Source: Trichomonas vaginalis G3 (taxonomy: Eukaryota > Parabasalia > Trichomonadida > Trichomonadidae). Taken from it: a stretch of 64,000 nt of DNA. The notes beneath the pieces were generated by a model. It worked only from the letters and a program-made list of their open reading frames with translations, ran no database searches and was not told the DNA's origin. Positions 19,720 through 29,636 of the stretch are shown here, piece by piece. How positions within the stretch are numbered: the stretch's first letter is position 1; each line of letters begins with the position of its first letter. The DNA is taken from NCBI RefSeq assembly GCF_026262505.1, contig NC_067204.1, positions 16,966,165-17,030,164 of the forward strand, in the 5' to 3' direction. The position numbers and the translations under genes are program-made.

Positions 19720-22563
19720 CTAATTAGCTGGAGCTTCTTGAGGAGGATTTTCAGATGCTGCAGGATTGACTTGATTAGCAGAAGCAACTGCACTAATATT
19801 TTCCTGTCCTAAATTCGAAGGAACCGAAGCCAATTGAGTAGAACTTTGCACAGCCTTTGGAGAGTTCTTTGTCGAACTATTATTCTTCATTAATTGAACT
19901 AAATAAGAAATAGATTCATCCTTCAAGCAATCATTAATATAATTCTCTTCAATCTCCTTCTCGCGTTCTTGTGCAGCGTTAACTTGGTTCGTTGAATCAG
20001 TCATCATTACTTCTTGTTTAGCAATTGTTCTCAAGTTTCCTGTTCTGACCAAAACATCTTCACCTTTGACAGTTCTTCCCTGGAAAGACCTTGCAACAGT
20101 CACTGGCTGGCTATTTACAATTGCCTTGTAGTTTTCAGCGACATATTGTGCAGTCTTGAGACCATCTGCGAGTTGGTTGTAAGTTCTCTTTTCCATGGCA
20201 AGTCTGTCATTTTCGCATTGTTGCCAGATTTCGCATTGCTTCTCTTGGATGTCCAATGCGCGACTTCTCATCTCCGAAATGTTGTTTTCTATCAATAATT
20301 TGTCGTCATGTAATGGTTTGACTGATTCGTCCTTTAGTTGGTCTTTGAGATCTGACCAAACAGCTCCTGTCTTTAATTCTCTGTAGCTGCGAATCATGAG
20401 TTCTTTGATCCTGTCCGTTGGCTTGCAATCGTTTGGATCTAATGGTGGGAAAGCGGAAAGGAACAAGAATAATCTCGCTCTTATGTCAAGTTTGTATGAT
20501 TTTGACGGTGGATCGAGAGAATTCTTGTCGAGAAGCCATTTTCTGTCTGGTTTCGGAGGGAACTCGTTCTTTGTGACTAATGGATGACCATCGAGAGGTC
20601 TGTCTGCATCGATAATGATGCATTTGTCGTATTTGATGCTAAGCCTTTCTTCTTCTTGACGCCACCATCTGACAATTGTCCTCTGGATGTTGGCATTCGT
20701 GTTAAGTGAACGCCACAACATGGCAGATTCAACAAAGGATGGTGTAATCAAGTCAAGGAACAAGCCAACAAATGCATATCGAAGTAATGTCGGAGCTGCG
20801 TCTGCGCAATCAAGTAACATGAAGATAAATCTTTGGTCAATGTCCTTGAAGCAGAATGGAACGCATGCTCTGGCGCAATCAATGCTACTTGCAACAACTT
20901 CAGCAAATTCGCTGGTAAAGCATTGTTTAAGGATGTCAATGCCTTGGAGATCAACGAATTCCTGAGCCAAAGCTGCCTCTGGACCTTCCGCTTCGGCTTC
21001 TTCTTCGGATTTGTCCTTTGGTGGTCGGATTTGAGCGGCGAGATTCGACAAAACCAATGAAAGAATCTTCTCATTTTGGCGTGGAAGGGCCATGAGACTC
21101 TTTACATCTTCAGTTGTCTTGAATCTGTTTGGAATATCAAGCATTAACATCAAAGTATAGAACAACAACTCCGTAGAAGATGGATTTTGGATCATTCCGC
21201 GTAAGACATCGATACCGGCGTCGCTCAAATGTACAGGATTAAATCTGATGATGAGCAAAGCTTGGCGTGTGAACTCTGGGAGATGGGGAACAAGGTATTT
21301 GTTGACTTCTCCACGAAGAACATCGATCTGATGGTTGGTAAATTCCTCTGTTGGAGGGATATCAATGTTATCTAACCAAAGAATGAGATCTTGAGAGAGC
21401 AAAAGTAACTCAATATCAACTGGTTCATGAGTAAGTCTGATACTTCTCTCTTTCGATGAGTAGATAATTGTATCAGAGACATCTAATGGAAGTTGAGCGA
21501 TCTTTTGAAGGAGATCGAACATCTTGTTTGATAGTGATGTGTCAACGCATTTTGGTGGGCATTTCTGAAGTGTCAAAATGATGATTCCTAAAATTTCATT
21601 TCTAATGCACTTCTGGACATTCTTGAAGCAGGCGAAAAGTGTATCAACGAAGAAGCTCCAAAGTGTTGATAATGATGAGATGCAAATATTCATTGCTTCT
21701 TTGGATTCTTGAATTAAAGCGTCAATAAACATTAAAGCATAGGCCAAAACACGTGTTGTGCAGATTGGATCAGGTCCTTCTTTCTTATCTCCAGGCGGAC
21801 TATGGATAATTTCGGAGTTATCGATGATGAAATTCAAAATTGTTGTAAGGAAGCCAGATGGAATATGCTTTGACTGTCCACGCTTAACAAACTCGAATAA
21901 GCTGTTGAATGCAAGTGTAAGGATATCTGTATTGATTGGATCGTACTTGACTTTTGTAAGAAAATCTGTAAATGAATCACAAAAGACTGCAATTACTTGG
22001 TCAACGCAAAGCTGTTGTGGGATAAGAGAATATAAAGCATTATCATCGGTAATAGGATAAAAATGACGGAAAGTAGATTCATCTGCTGTTGTTAAGGGTC
22101 CGCAGTTCTTAGCAAACCAGTAAATAGATTTAGCTGCTTCTATTTGAAGATCCTGGAATGGGAGCTTCAAGACTGGGCAAAGAGAAGCGAAGAAACCACC
22201 GATATGATTAAAGTTTCTAACATCATCGCCATTGCTTAATTTCCTGAATGGTACAATTGATAACGAGATTATTTGCTTTAAAAACGGAAGCATGGAGTTT
22301 TCTCCTGTCTTTAGAGGCTCGAGTAAATGTTGAATAAGTTCTTGAAGTTGTGCTAAATCTGTAACGAAAAATCCTGCTTTGTTGTCGTCAATGAGTTCTT
22401 TTAGAACAGCTGTTTGCCAGTTTGGGCAATTACCTTGATCCATTGAAAATAACTCTTGGATTTTATCCTTCTGCGCAGACATATACGTTGTCTGCAGATT
22501 CTGCGTTACAGGATTGCAAAGTGCAAAGCCTGGTGGCGCAGTTTTGCCTTGAGATTTCATCAT
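19720..22563 (-). CDS. CFAP69: CFAP69 homologue (cilia- and flagella-associated protein 69)
   Basis: 947 residues, close to the 941 of human CFAP69. Most of the chain is helical ARM/HEAT-like. The C-terminal third can be matched by eye to CFAP69: IVRWWRQEEERLSIKYDK with its IIDADRPL, LDIRARLFLFLSAF, and GAVWSDLKDQLKDESVKPL followed by a long helix with IWQQCENDRLAMEKR. CFAP69 is a central-apparatus (C1b projection) protein of motile axonemes, which fits a flagellated parasite. The extreme C-terminus is low-complexity Asn/Ala/Pro/Ser. The start at 22563 is one of two adjacent ATGs; an initiator-like TCATAAT lies about 27 bases upstream. It is divergent from the coiled-coil gene at 22890, sharing a 326-bp spacer. 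Confidence 0.8.
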   Translation of the reverse strand: MMKSQGKTAPPGFALCNPVTQNLQTTYMSAQKDKIQELFSMDQGNCPNWQTAVLKELIDDNKAGFFVTDLAQLQELIQHLLEPLKTGENSMLPFLKQIISLSIVPFRKLSNGDDVRNFNHIGGFFASLCPVLKLPFQDLQIEAAKSIYWFAKNCGPLTTADESTFRHFYPITDDNALYSLIPQQLCVDQVIAVFCDSFTDFLTKVKYDPINTDILTLAFNSLFEFVKRGQSKHIPSGFLTTILNFIIDNSEIIHSPPGDKKEGPDPICTTRVLAYALMFIDALIQESKEAMNICISSLSTLWSFFVDTLFACFKNVQKCIRNEILGIIILTLQKCPPKCVDTSLSNKMFDLLQKIAQLPLDVSDTIIYSSKERSIRLTHEPVDIELLLLSQDLILWLDNIDIPPTEEFTNHQIDVLRGEVNKYLVPHLPEFTRQALLIIRFNPVHLSDAGIDVLRGMIQNPSSTELLFYTLMLMLDIPNRFKTTEDVKSLMALPRQNEKILSLVLSNLAAQIRPPKDKSEEEAEAEGPEAALAQEFVDLQGIDILKQCFTSEFAEVVASSIDCARACVPFCFKDIDQRFIFMLLDCADAAPTLLRYAFVGLFLDLITPSFVESAMLWRSLNTNANIQRTIVRWWRQEEERLSIKYDKCIIIDADRPLDGHPLVTKNEFPPKPDRKWLLDKNSLDPPSKSYKLDIRARLFLFLSAFPPLDPNDCKPTDRIKELMIRSYRELKTGAVWSDLKDQLKDESVKPLHDDKLLIENNISEMRSRALDIQEKQCEIWQQCENDRLAMEKRTYNQLADGLKTAQYVAENYKAIVNSQPVTVARSFQGRTVKGEDVLVRTGNLRTIAKQEVMMTDSTNQVNAAQEREKEIEENYINDCLKDESISYLVQLMKNNSSTKNSPKAVQSSTQLASVPSNLGQENISAVASANQVNPAASENPPQEAPAN

Positions 22564-22889
22564 TTCTTCTAAAGCAAACTAACGGATTATGATTTATCGT
22601 CCTAAAAAAATTAAAAACGAAAATTATATTTGTTATATGATACTAATCAAATATTGTTAAAATGATTATTTTCAATTGAAATTATTGTCAAAACAGACTT
22701 TACATGGCAGTTTTCGAAGTAAAGGATTTGGATTGAGCAGATTTGATCTGTTTCTAACCCTACAAAGTGCTCAACAGGAATATATTGATATATTTGGAGG
22801 CTTATAGAGCTATTCTCCACGCTAGAACAGAAAAATTCGGTAAAGATTTTCGATAAAATTTATGTACGTTATTTCCCTCAATTTGTTTT
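22564..22889. promoter_or_regulatory. Shared divergent promoter region of two flagellar-type genes
   Basis: 326 bp between two head-to-head start codons, AT-rich. TCATAAT on the minus strand and TCAATTTG just before ATG 22890 are the nearest initiator-like boxes. No other motif recognised. Confidence 0.45.
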
Positions 22890-25800
22890 ATGAATGAAAA
22901 AAAGGACCTAGAATGGCTTCGAGGTCCTAATATTGCTTTAGTAGGAAGCCTAATCTCCGGAGGAATGATTACTCCAAGTACTAAAGTAATTTTACCCGAA
23001 GATCCATACGAAATGGGCCCTTTTCAACAGAAAAAACGTTCAGTTCCAAAAACAGCAGCTCAATCACGTTTATTATCGCCACTTGTTTCACAGGCACAAA
23101 CAAGAGGCCCAACAACAGCATTAAATTCGCCAAAATCTAAAAAAACACTTACGAAAAGACCAGAAACAGCGCAAAAACCACGCGAACGACGCAGAGAAAT
23201 GGCACCCGTACCTGCCCCTCCCAAACCAGATGATGGCGGATTAAATTTGCCTCCTATTTCCGATTTAATTAGTACGAAACCACGAATTGTTACAGCAAAA
23301 GATGGACAAGAGTTATTAGCAAGTTTCAGAAAACAGATTTCAGAAATACAAGACAGGCCAAATGAAACTCCACATGAAAAATTTAGAAATATCATGGAAG
23401 GAGTCGATATATCGTTTTTATTTTGGAACAAAGTCATTACAGATATTCGTAGTTACTCGGAGGATTACTCAAAACTTCTTAACGAAATTAAATCTTTCTA
23501 TAAATACAAATTAGCAGAGTTTCCAGATATAGGAGATGAATTTGTCGCAATTATTGATGCCAAAGAGCGTGAAAACAATCAATTATTCGAAGAAAATATG
23601 GGATTAAAAAAGCAAATCCAAGAATACGAAGAAACAATACAGCATATCAACAATCAGAGTCTTGAATACCAGGCAAAGATTGAAGACATGCGTGTTAAAG
23701 AAGCAGAATTACGTCATAGAATTGCAGATCTTGAATATGAAAATGATCAAACGAAACAAGAGTTTACACAGCTCAACTGCAAAATTATTCGTGAGCAAAA
23801 CACTGTTAAAGAGTTAGAAGAACAAGTTGCCAATCTCCAAAACACAATTGTTGATAATCAATTTTTGATTAAATCACAAGAACAAGAAATCCAGAAATTC
23901 CAAGAGAAAGGTGCCTCTTTCAGACCAATGTATCTTGAAGCCTCCAAAGAACTCGCTGATCTCAAGCTCGTTCTTCAAAAGAAAGACCAAGAAATTGAAA
24001 AACTTTCTTATCGTCCTCCAATGGAAGAAGTTGAAGTTATGACAGACGAATCATATATAGAACAGATGAAATCGCAGAATAAGTCGAAGCACAAACGCCG
24101 CGGCAAAGATTCAAAGCAAAAGGAGATGTCAGCTTTGAATCAATCCGCAACAAATTTGGCAACATCAAGTCCAGGAAAACTTAATATTAGATCAAGTCCT
24201 GCTCGATCAATTAACAATTTCAGCAATGAAATGATCACTGAAACTCCTAATAGTAACTTGAACAAGTCTTCCAGCAGACTAAAGAACCTTCCTGAATCTC
24301 CAAACACCAGCAAAGTTGATCTAATGAAAGAGAAATCGAATTCTAAGTATCAATTGGAAACTCCTAAGAAAGAAAACATAGATAAGAATGATTCTCTTGA
24401 GAAGATTACTGGTGCAAGTAAGTCTTTAACACGAGCAGAATCTGTTGCTGATACAAGTAAAATCAAACCTTCTTCATCAAAGATATCAATTTCATTGAAA
24501 CAAGATGAAAAAGTTATGTCTTATTCATCACATCGATTAATATCAATGAATGAAATTATTCCTAAACAAGAACAACAAAATCAACAACAGCAACAACAAG
24601 ATGTAAAACAAGAACAAGTACCAGAAACACCATCAATTCTTGTACAAAACAATGAAGAAGAACAGCAACAAAAACAAGAAGAACCTCCTAAAGAAGAAAC
24701 AGAAAAACCACAGGAGAAAAAGAATTTAACAACAGAAGCTATTAATGATGGACAAATCATCACGAAAGATAGACATGGATATGTTATTTCTATTGGCGGA
24801 TTGGCACCAACAATGGTTGATTGCATGTACAGATTATTGCCATTGAACGTTGAACAACCTTTAACTGAACCAGCAACAGATGTAATTTCTTTGACATTAA
24901 GAGATGTCAATATCAAACCAAAGAGTTACACGTGGTTGTTGTCGTATATTATTGATTTCTTCTGCTCATTTAATGGAACAGATATGGCAGTAATTATGTC
25001 AACAGATGCCATTACTCTTTTAAAGAATTGCTTGCAGGCAAAATCAAGAATACCTACAACAACAAATAGATTGTACGTAGATATATTGAACACTGCACAG
25101 TTATTTAAAGGAACTTCTGGTTGTGTGAATTTCTTCATACAATTTTTGATCCAAGAATATTCAACAATTGATTTATGTTTCTTTAACGTTCTTTTCTCTT
25201 TGTGTTATGATTTCTTGTATCCTAAGACTCAGAGTTTACTCGAATATGATGAAGTAACAACCGAATCTTACCAGTTCTTGATACACGTTGATCTTTGCCA
25301 ATGTCTTTTGGATCTTTTATTCCCATTTTCAAAAGGAAAAGTTCCAATTGATGTTTTTAAGAAAGGAACTCGATCAACACCATCAAAGAAGCTTGTTTCT
25401 TTCTGGGAATTCGCAAAGTATATGCTGCAAATCTTCAGACAGACTCATATGCAATTCCACAAACAAGTCAAAGCACTTTTGAATCTAAGTGGTCATGAAG
25501 CTGATTCTCAAATAACTGAAGAGATTTTCTCTAATTTCTTCATTCTATCAAGACCTTTCATCAAAGATGATGAAATAAAGAAGCTCTGGGAGAGATACTC
25601 TCTCGAGCAAGTCATCAAGAAGAACACAGACTTGAATATTCATTCTCTTATTCAGTTTTGTGCAGATTTCCCTGAAGTTACAAATACTGTTCTTGAATTA
25701 CCTTATGCATCGAATTTCGATTCAATATATGGAGATTTCCCAATTCACATGCAGAAATTGATGCTTTTCTTCAGGAAGAGATACACCAAATTCATGAGAA

Positions 25801-26066
25801 AAGTTGTTTTCAATCTTCCTTCTCATATCAGAGCAGCTATTGAACAGAGTTATGTTCGTATCAGGAATTCTATTATCAGATGCGATCTCTCTACATGTGT
25901 GACATGTTATCGCCACTTTTTACAAGTGTCCGATTTGAAGATCACAGAAGATAATCCATATTTGACATTTGCATCTAATGTAGAACCAGAACTCATCGAC
26001 GCCATTATTAAGATGCTTGCCGCACGTGAGATGCTTGTCTCCGAAGAAGTCCTTGTCCAAAAATAA
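22890..26066 (+). CDS. Coiled-coil protein, TSNAXIP1-like N-terminal region (tentative)
   Basis: 1058 residues. A Pro-rich basic N-terminus (about 45 to 125) is followed by a helical segment with FRKQISEIQDRPNETPHEKF and YSEDYSKLLNEIKSFYKYKL (about 145 to 215), which resembles the N-terminal domain of TSNAXIP1/axonemal coiled-coil proteins. A long coiled coil spans about 225 to 385, then a Ser/Lys-rich linker, a Gln-rich stretch (about 560 to 605), and a helical C-terminal domain of about 430 residues with no recognised family. The head-to-head arrangement with CFAP69 makes a flagellar or cytoskeletal role plausible. The start at 22890 is the first ATG of a frame preceded by an initiator-like TCAATT. 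Confidence 0.55.
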   Translation: MNEKKDLEWLRGPNIALVGSLISGGMITPSTKVILPEDPYEMGPFQQKKRSVPKTAAQSRLLSPLVSQAQTRGPTTALNSPKSKKTLTKRPETAQKPRERRREMAPVPAPPKPDDGGLNLPPISDLISTKPRIVTAKDGQELLASFRKQISEIQDRPNETPHEKFRNIMEGVDISFLFWNKVITDIRSYSEDYSKLLNEIKSFYKYKLAEFPDIGDEFVAIIDAKERENNQLFEENMGLKKQIQEYEETIQHINNQSLEYQAKIEDMRVKEAELRHRIADLEYENDQTKQEFTQLNCKIIREQNTVKELEEQVANLQNTIVDNQFLIKSQEQEIQKFQEKGASFRPMYLEASKELADLKLVLQKKDQEIEKLSYRPPMEEVEVMTDESYIEQMKSQNKSKHKRRGKDSKQKEMSALNQSATNLATSSPGKLNIRSSPARSINNFSNEMITETPNSNLNKSSSRLKNLPESPNTSKVDLMKEKSNSKYQLETPKKENIDKNDSLEKITGASKSLTRAESVADTSKIKPSSSKISISLKQDEKVMSYSSHRLISMNEIIPKQEQQNQQQQQQDVKQEQVPETPSILVQNNEEEQQQKQEEPPKEETEKPQEKKNLTTEAINDGQIITKDRHGYVISIGGLAPTMVDCMYRLLPLNVEQPLTEPATDVISLTLRDVNIKPKSYTWLLSYIIDFFCSFNGTDMAVIMSTDAITLLKNCLQAKSRIPTTTNRLYVDILNTAQLFKGTSGCVNFFIQFLIQEYSTIDLCFFNVLFSLCYDFLYPKTQSLLEYDEVTTESYQFLIHVDLCQCLLDLLFPFSKGKVPIDVFKKGTRSTPSKKLVSFWEFAKYMLQIFRQTHMQFHKQVKALLNLSGHEADSQITEEIFSNFFILSRPFIKDDEIKKLWERYSLEQVIKKNTDLNIHSLIQFCADFPEVTNTVLELPYASNFDSIYGDFPIHMQKLMLFFRKRYTKFMRKVVFNLPSHIRAAIEQSYVRIRNSIIRCDLSTCVTCYRHFLQVSDLKITEDNPYLTFASNVEPELIDAIIKMLAAREMLVSEEVLVQK

Positions 26067-26404
26067 TGGTATGACTTTTTACTTTTAATTACATTTTTTT
26101 TGTTGTATGATATTAGTTAAATATTAAAAATCACCCTTGTAAAAATAGTTTACTTTTTTTTTGAATTAACTCATAGAATTTGACTCGACTCTAAAAAATT
26201 TTAGGCAAGTTATTTCAAAACTTTATCATTACATTTCGATTCATATTAGCACAAAATAGAGTTCATTAAAGAATTAAAGACCACCTAGCTATTCTTGACA
26301 CCACTAATTTCGTAAATTAAATTATTTAATATTCAAATTTCCTTAAAACAAGTTTTCAAAAAAGATCACATTCATTTCCTTCTTTGAATATAATAATTAA
26401 TCAT
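26067..26404. other. Intergenic
   Basis: AT-rich with T runs; no gene seen. Confidence 0.5.
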
Positions 26405-27440
26405 AACGATCAACTACAAACTATCCAAGACTTCAGTATACACAGAGAATGTAACAGTACATGAAAATCAGTACACGTTTGGATACCCATGTGGCGATAG
26501 TTTAGAAGCTTGCACACCTTATACTGTACATTTACAAAGTGGTGCATATCTTATTGAAGCTTGGGGCTCTGCCGGATCATTTCAAGAAACATCATATGGC
26601 AACGCGATTCCTGGCCTTGGATGATATTCCTCAGGCGTTCTTGAAGTAAAAAGTTCTTTGACTCTGTATCTATATATCGGGTCCATTTCATATTTTAATT
26701 CCATGTTTAAATATTACCCGAAAACAATTCATTTCTTTGGAATTGGGGGCGGATCTTCCGATGTGAGATTGTATGCGAATGAAACGTTTGATTGGTCTGA
26801 TCCTCTCTCCCTCCGCTCACGAATCCTAGTAGCTGGGGGCGGCGGGGGCTCCGAGTGGCCTAATTCTCGAGGTGGCCACGGCGGCGGTCTTGAAGGAGGA
26901 AAAGGATACTCTAATTGTCAATCCGTACTTCGAACCGATTGTCCTAACTCAATTTCAGGAGGAGGAACACAGATTGCCGGTGGAAGTGCTGCTCCTACAT
27001 TTCGAAATTTAGTTGGTTATCCTGGATTGTTTGGAATTTCTCCTGTGAATTATACTTCTATTGATATAGGAGGGATTGGAGGAAATGGATATTATAGTGG
27101 TGGATCAATCGATTTAGCAGGCGCTGGTGGTGGAGGAAGCTCTTTTATTTCAGGATATGAAGGTTGTGTAGCTTTAAATAGCTCTCTAAACGAAAATCCG
27201 AGTCCGACAAGATCATCAATACATTATTCCGGAATAAAGTTTTTTAATCCGATAATGATCCAAGGTAATAACGATATGCCTCTGTATTATCAATCTAGTA
27301 CCGACAAATGGTCTATTGGAAACAAGAATCGAGGCGCGATACGGATCACAATTATTAGTTTAAAAAAATGCACATGTTTGGCAAAGTACCAAATTACCTG
27401 TTCATTACTTTTTGTCACATTAGCTAATTTGGTTCTTTGA
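26405..27440 (+). pseudogene. Glycine-rich ALK/LTK-type surface protein relic
   Basis: The frame reads YTFGYPCGDSLEACTPYTVH then LQSGAYLIEAWGSAG, the typical opening of the trichomonad glycine-rich family (YxFxYPC...CTPY, ExWGAxG). It is cut by an in-frame TGA at 26622 and continues as SSGVLEVKSSLTLYLYIGS, GGGSSDVRLYANETFDWSDP, SRILVAGGGGGS, SGGGTQIAGGSAAPTFRNLV and AGAGGGGSSFISGYEGCV, all hallmarks of the Gly-rich domain found also in ALK/LTK receptors. No ATG precedes the conserved start. The 3' end has a weak hydrophobic stretch (ITCSLLFVTLANLVL) and then stops. It is a decayed or truncated member of a secreted/surface family. Confidence 0.75.
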
Positions 27441-27977
27441 TGAAAGAGAATAAATTAAATTTATATCTTCAATATAATCTAATTTTTATCCAAATAGAAT
27501 ACTTACTATTGGCCTTTTCCCATTTATATTTAATGCTATTGAATGATTCGATACACATTTGCAATTTCTTTTAGTTTTCTAAAGCAATTCTATCAGGTTT
27601 TTCATTCTATACGGTTTAGACAGAAGTTTAGATCACATATTTTGGATTTCATTACTTTATACCATAGTTCGTCTGCTAATTAATATTTCTTTCATCAATT
27701 TTTGAATTGACTAATTGAAAAACTGTCAAAAAAATCGTTGAAGCAAGACGTAAATTTATTTAAAAACAAATATAACATAAAATATATACTTTTTAATATC
27801 CGATATTTTTTATCAAAATTGAGAGGACTGATTTCAGAAAGAGACAGGGACAGACTTGATCTCTGTCACTTTTCTTAAAAAGTATTTTTAAAAAACTGAT
27901 ATATAATTATTATACTTGATTATTACACAAAAATTTTCAAAACGTAATTCAAAAGTGACATTTGATAAGTTTTTGTT
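27441..27977. other. Intergenic
   Basis: AT-rich; no gene or repeat recognised. Confidence 0.5.
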
Positions 27978-28002
27978 TCACTCTTATCATTTCAGTTATA
28001 TA
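27978..28002 (+). promoter_or_regulatory. Two initiator-like boxes (TCACT, TCATTT)
   Basis: TCACTCTTATCATTTCAG followed by TTATATA lies directly before ATG 28003. Either TCA fits the T. vaginalis initiator. Confidence 0.6.
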
Positions 28003-29301
28003 ATGGTTAATGATAAGTGTATCAAGCTGATGGAATCAAATAAAGACTATATTGACACTGTCAGGGAGATATACAGACTAAAAACATCAGACGAAGTTGA
28101 AATTGACAATATGTACAAAAACATCAAGAGAAAACTTATTGAAACAAAGTTGATTTCTCCAGCTAAGGTCATTTTAATGATATCCATTGCATTATATTAC
28201 AATAATCGTTACATTAAATCGTATTGGTCCTTATTCAAAAAGATCTTTGAAGAATATCATCCAAAACAGATTGTTTCCATTTCTCCACTATTTGACTATC
28301 TTGTTTATGAAGAATATGGTATTATTTTTGATAAAGAGAATAAGAAAAAGTTTGAATATTTTAAAACTTTAAATTGCTCATTAGATTTTCCAGAATCAAA
28401 CACAATCATTAAAGCAATTATGGATGATGATGTCAAGCTATATATCTCATTTACAGAAAAGGAAGGATTTGACAAAAATCAAATTTTTAAAAGTCCATTC
28501 AATCCTGATACAATTTACAGTTATTTCTATCCATATATTGGAGCAATCAGATACACATTGATTGAATTATGCTGCTACTATGGTGCAGTTAATTGCTTCA
28601 AGCTATTAAGAACAAAATTCAATTCGAAGATTACAAAAGAATGCCTTCAATTTTCATTTTTAAGTGGGAATCCAGATATTTTGAATGAATGCTTGAAATA
28701 TCAAAAACCAGATTGGTGGTCCATGGAATATGCAATCATCTCTCACAATATCGATTTTGTTACTTTTTTGATGAATGAATACAATATTGAAATTAAATGG
28801 AATCATATCAATGATTGTTTGAAATACAATAATATTCCTGCATTTTTAGTTGGTATCAACAACATTGAAGATAAAATAATGTGTAAGAAACCAGCAATGA
28901 GTTTTAATATTGTTTCAATTTATGAATATGTACCATCTCTTGGTGGAGATTTTAATGGATGCTCCCTTCATTGCTGCTCAGGTTATGATTCACCTGCAAT
29001 TGCAGAATTTCTTATATCAAATGGTGCTGATGTCAATAAAAAGGATGTGTACGGAAGAACTGCTCTTCATTATGCAGCAATCGATAATAGCGTAAGAACA
29101 GCCGAAGTTCTTATTTTACATGGCGTTGATATCAATGCAAAAGACAAAGGTGGCCATACGGCTCTTTTTTATGCAGAAAATTATAATAATGAAGAAATTT
29201 CAGATTTTCTAATCTCACATGGAGCAGAGAACAAATCATTTTCTTATAATGAAATCACAGAGCTTCATATCCCACGAGACGCAAATGTCCTTTGTCGATA
29301 A
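28003..29301 (+). CDS. DUF3447 ankyrin-repeat protein (intact)
   Basis: 432 residues from ATG 28003; the longer frame from 27916 starts with TTG and lies upstream of the initiator boxes. The N-terminal half is the trichomonad DUF3447 type: NKDYIDTVREIYRLKTSDEV, LIELCCYYGAVNCFKLLRTK, CLQFSFLSGNPDILNECLKY and YAIISHNIDFVTFLMNEYNI. It ends with three ankyrin repeats including YGRTALHYAAIDNSVRTAEV and LILHGVDINAKDKGG. The frame is unbroken with a normal-looking end. Proteins of this family are very numerous in T. vaginalis; some are suspected secreted or host-interacting factors, but no signal peptide is seen here and the function is unknown. Confidence 0.85.
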   Translation: MVNDKCIKLMESNKDYIDTVREIYRLKTSDEVEIDNMYKNIKRKLIETKLISPAKVILMISIALYYNNRYIKSYWSLFKKIFEEYHPKQIVSISPLFDYLVYEEYGIIFDKENKKKFEYFKTLNCSLDFPESNTIIKAIMDDDVKLYISFTEKEGFDKNQIFKSPFNPDTIYSYFYPYIGAIRYTLIELCCYYGAVNCFKLLRTKFNSKITKECLQFSFLSGNPDILNECLKYQKPDWWSMEYAIISHNIDFVTFLMNEYNIEIKWNHINDCLKYNNIPAFLVGINNIEDKIMCKKPAMSFNIVSIYEYVPSLGGDFNGCSLHCCSGYDSPAIAEFLISNGADVNKKDVYGRTALHYAAIDNSVRTAEVLILHGVDINAKDKGGHTALFYAENYNNEEISDFLISHGAENKSFSYNEITELHIPRDANVLCR

Positions 29302-29636
29302 ATACAATCAATACCTGCTTAATGAATTAAGGAATCCATCAAATGATAAATAAAGCCAAAAACGATAAAAACATAGATCTACTTTTAATCATGTAGTAAA
29401 AATCGATTTATATGTAATCTTCTAGATGTTTAATTTGAGAAAATAAAGCCAGTAAAAAGCAAAAGAATCATTCTTTGCTGGATATTAATGATTATTGTGA
29501 AAAAAGAAAGGAGATATTGATCTTTTTGAATTAAAACATTCACAAATTACTTTAAATGTCTTGTGTAAAAAAAAACTTTTTTTTTTCAATTGCATAGAAA
29601 AAGAATGTTTACAAGAAATTAGAATTAATTGGATTC
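29302..29636. other. Convergent intergenic region
   Basis: 335 bp between an ankyrin gene end and the HSP70 gene end; AT-rich, no gene. Confidence 0.5.

Noticed and set aside
20014-22060. Several 60 to 108-codon frames opposite CFAP69
   Set aside because: Shadow frames of a long intact gene.
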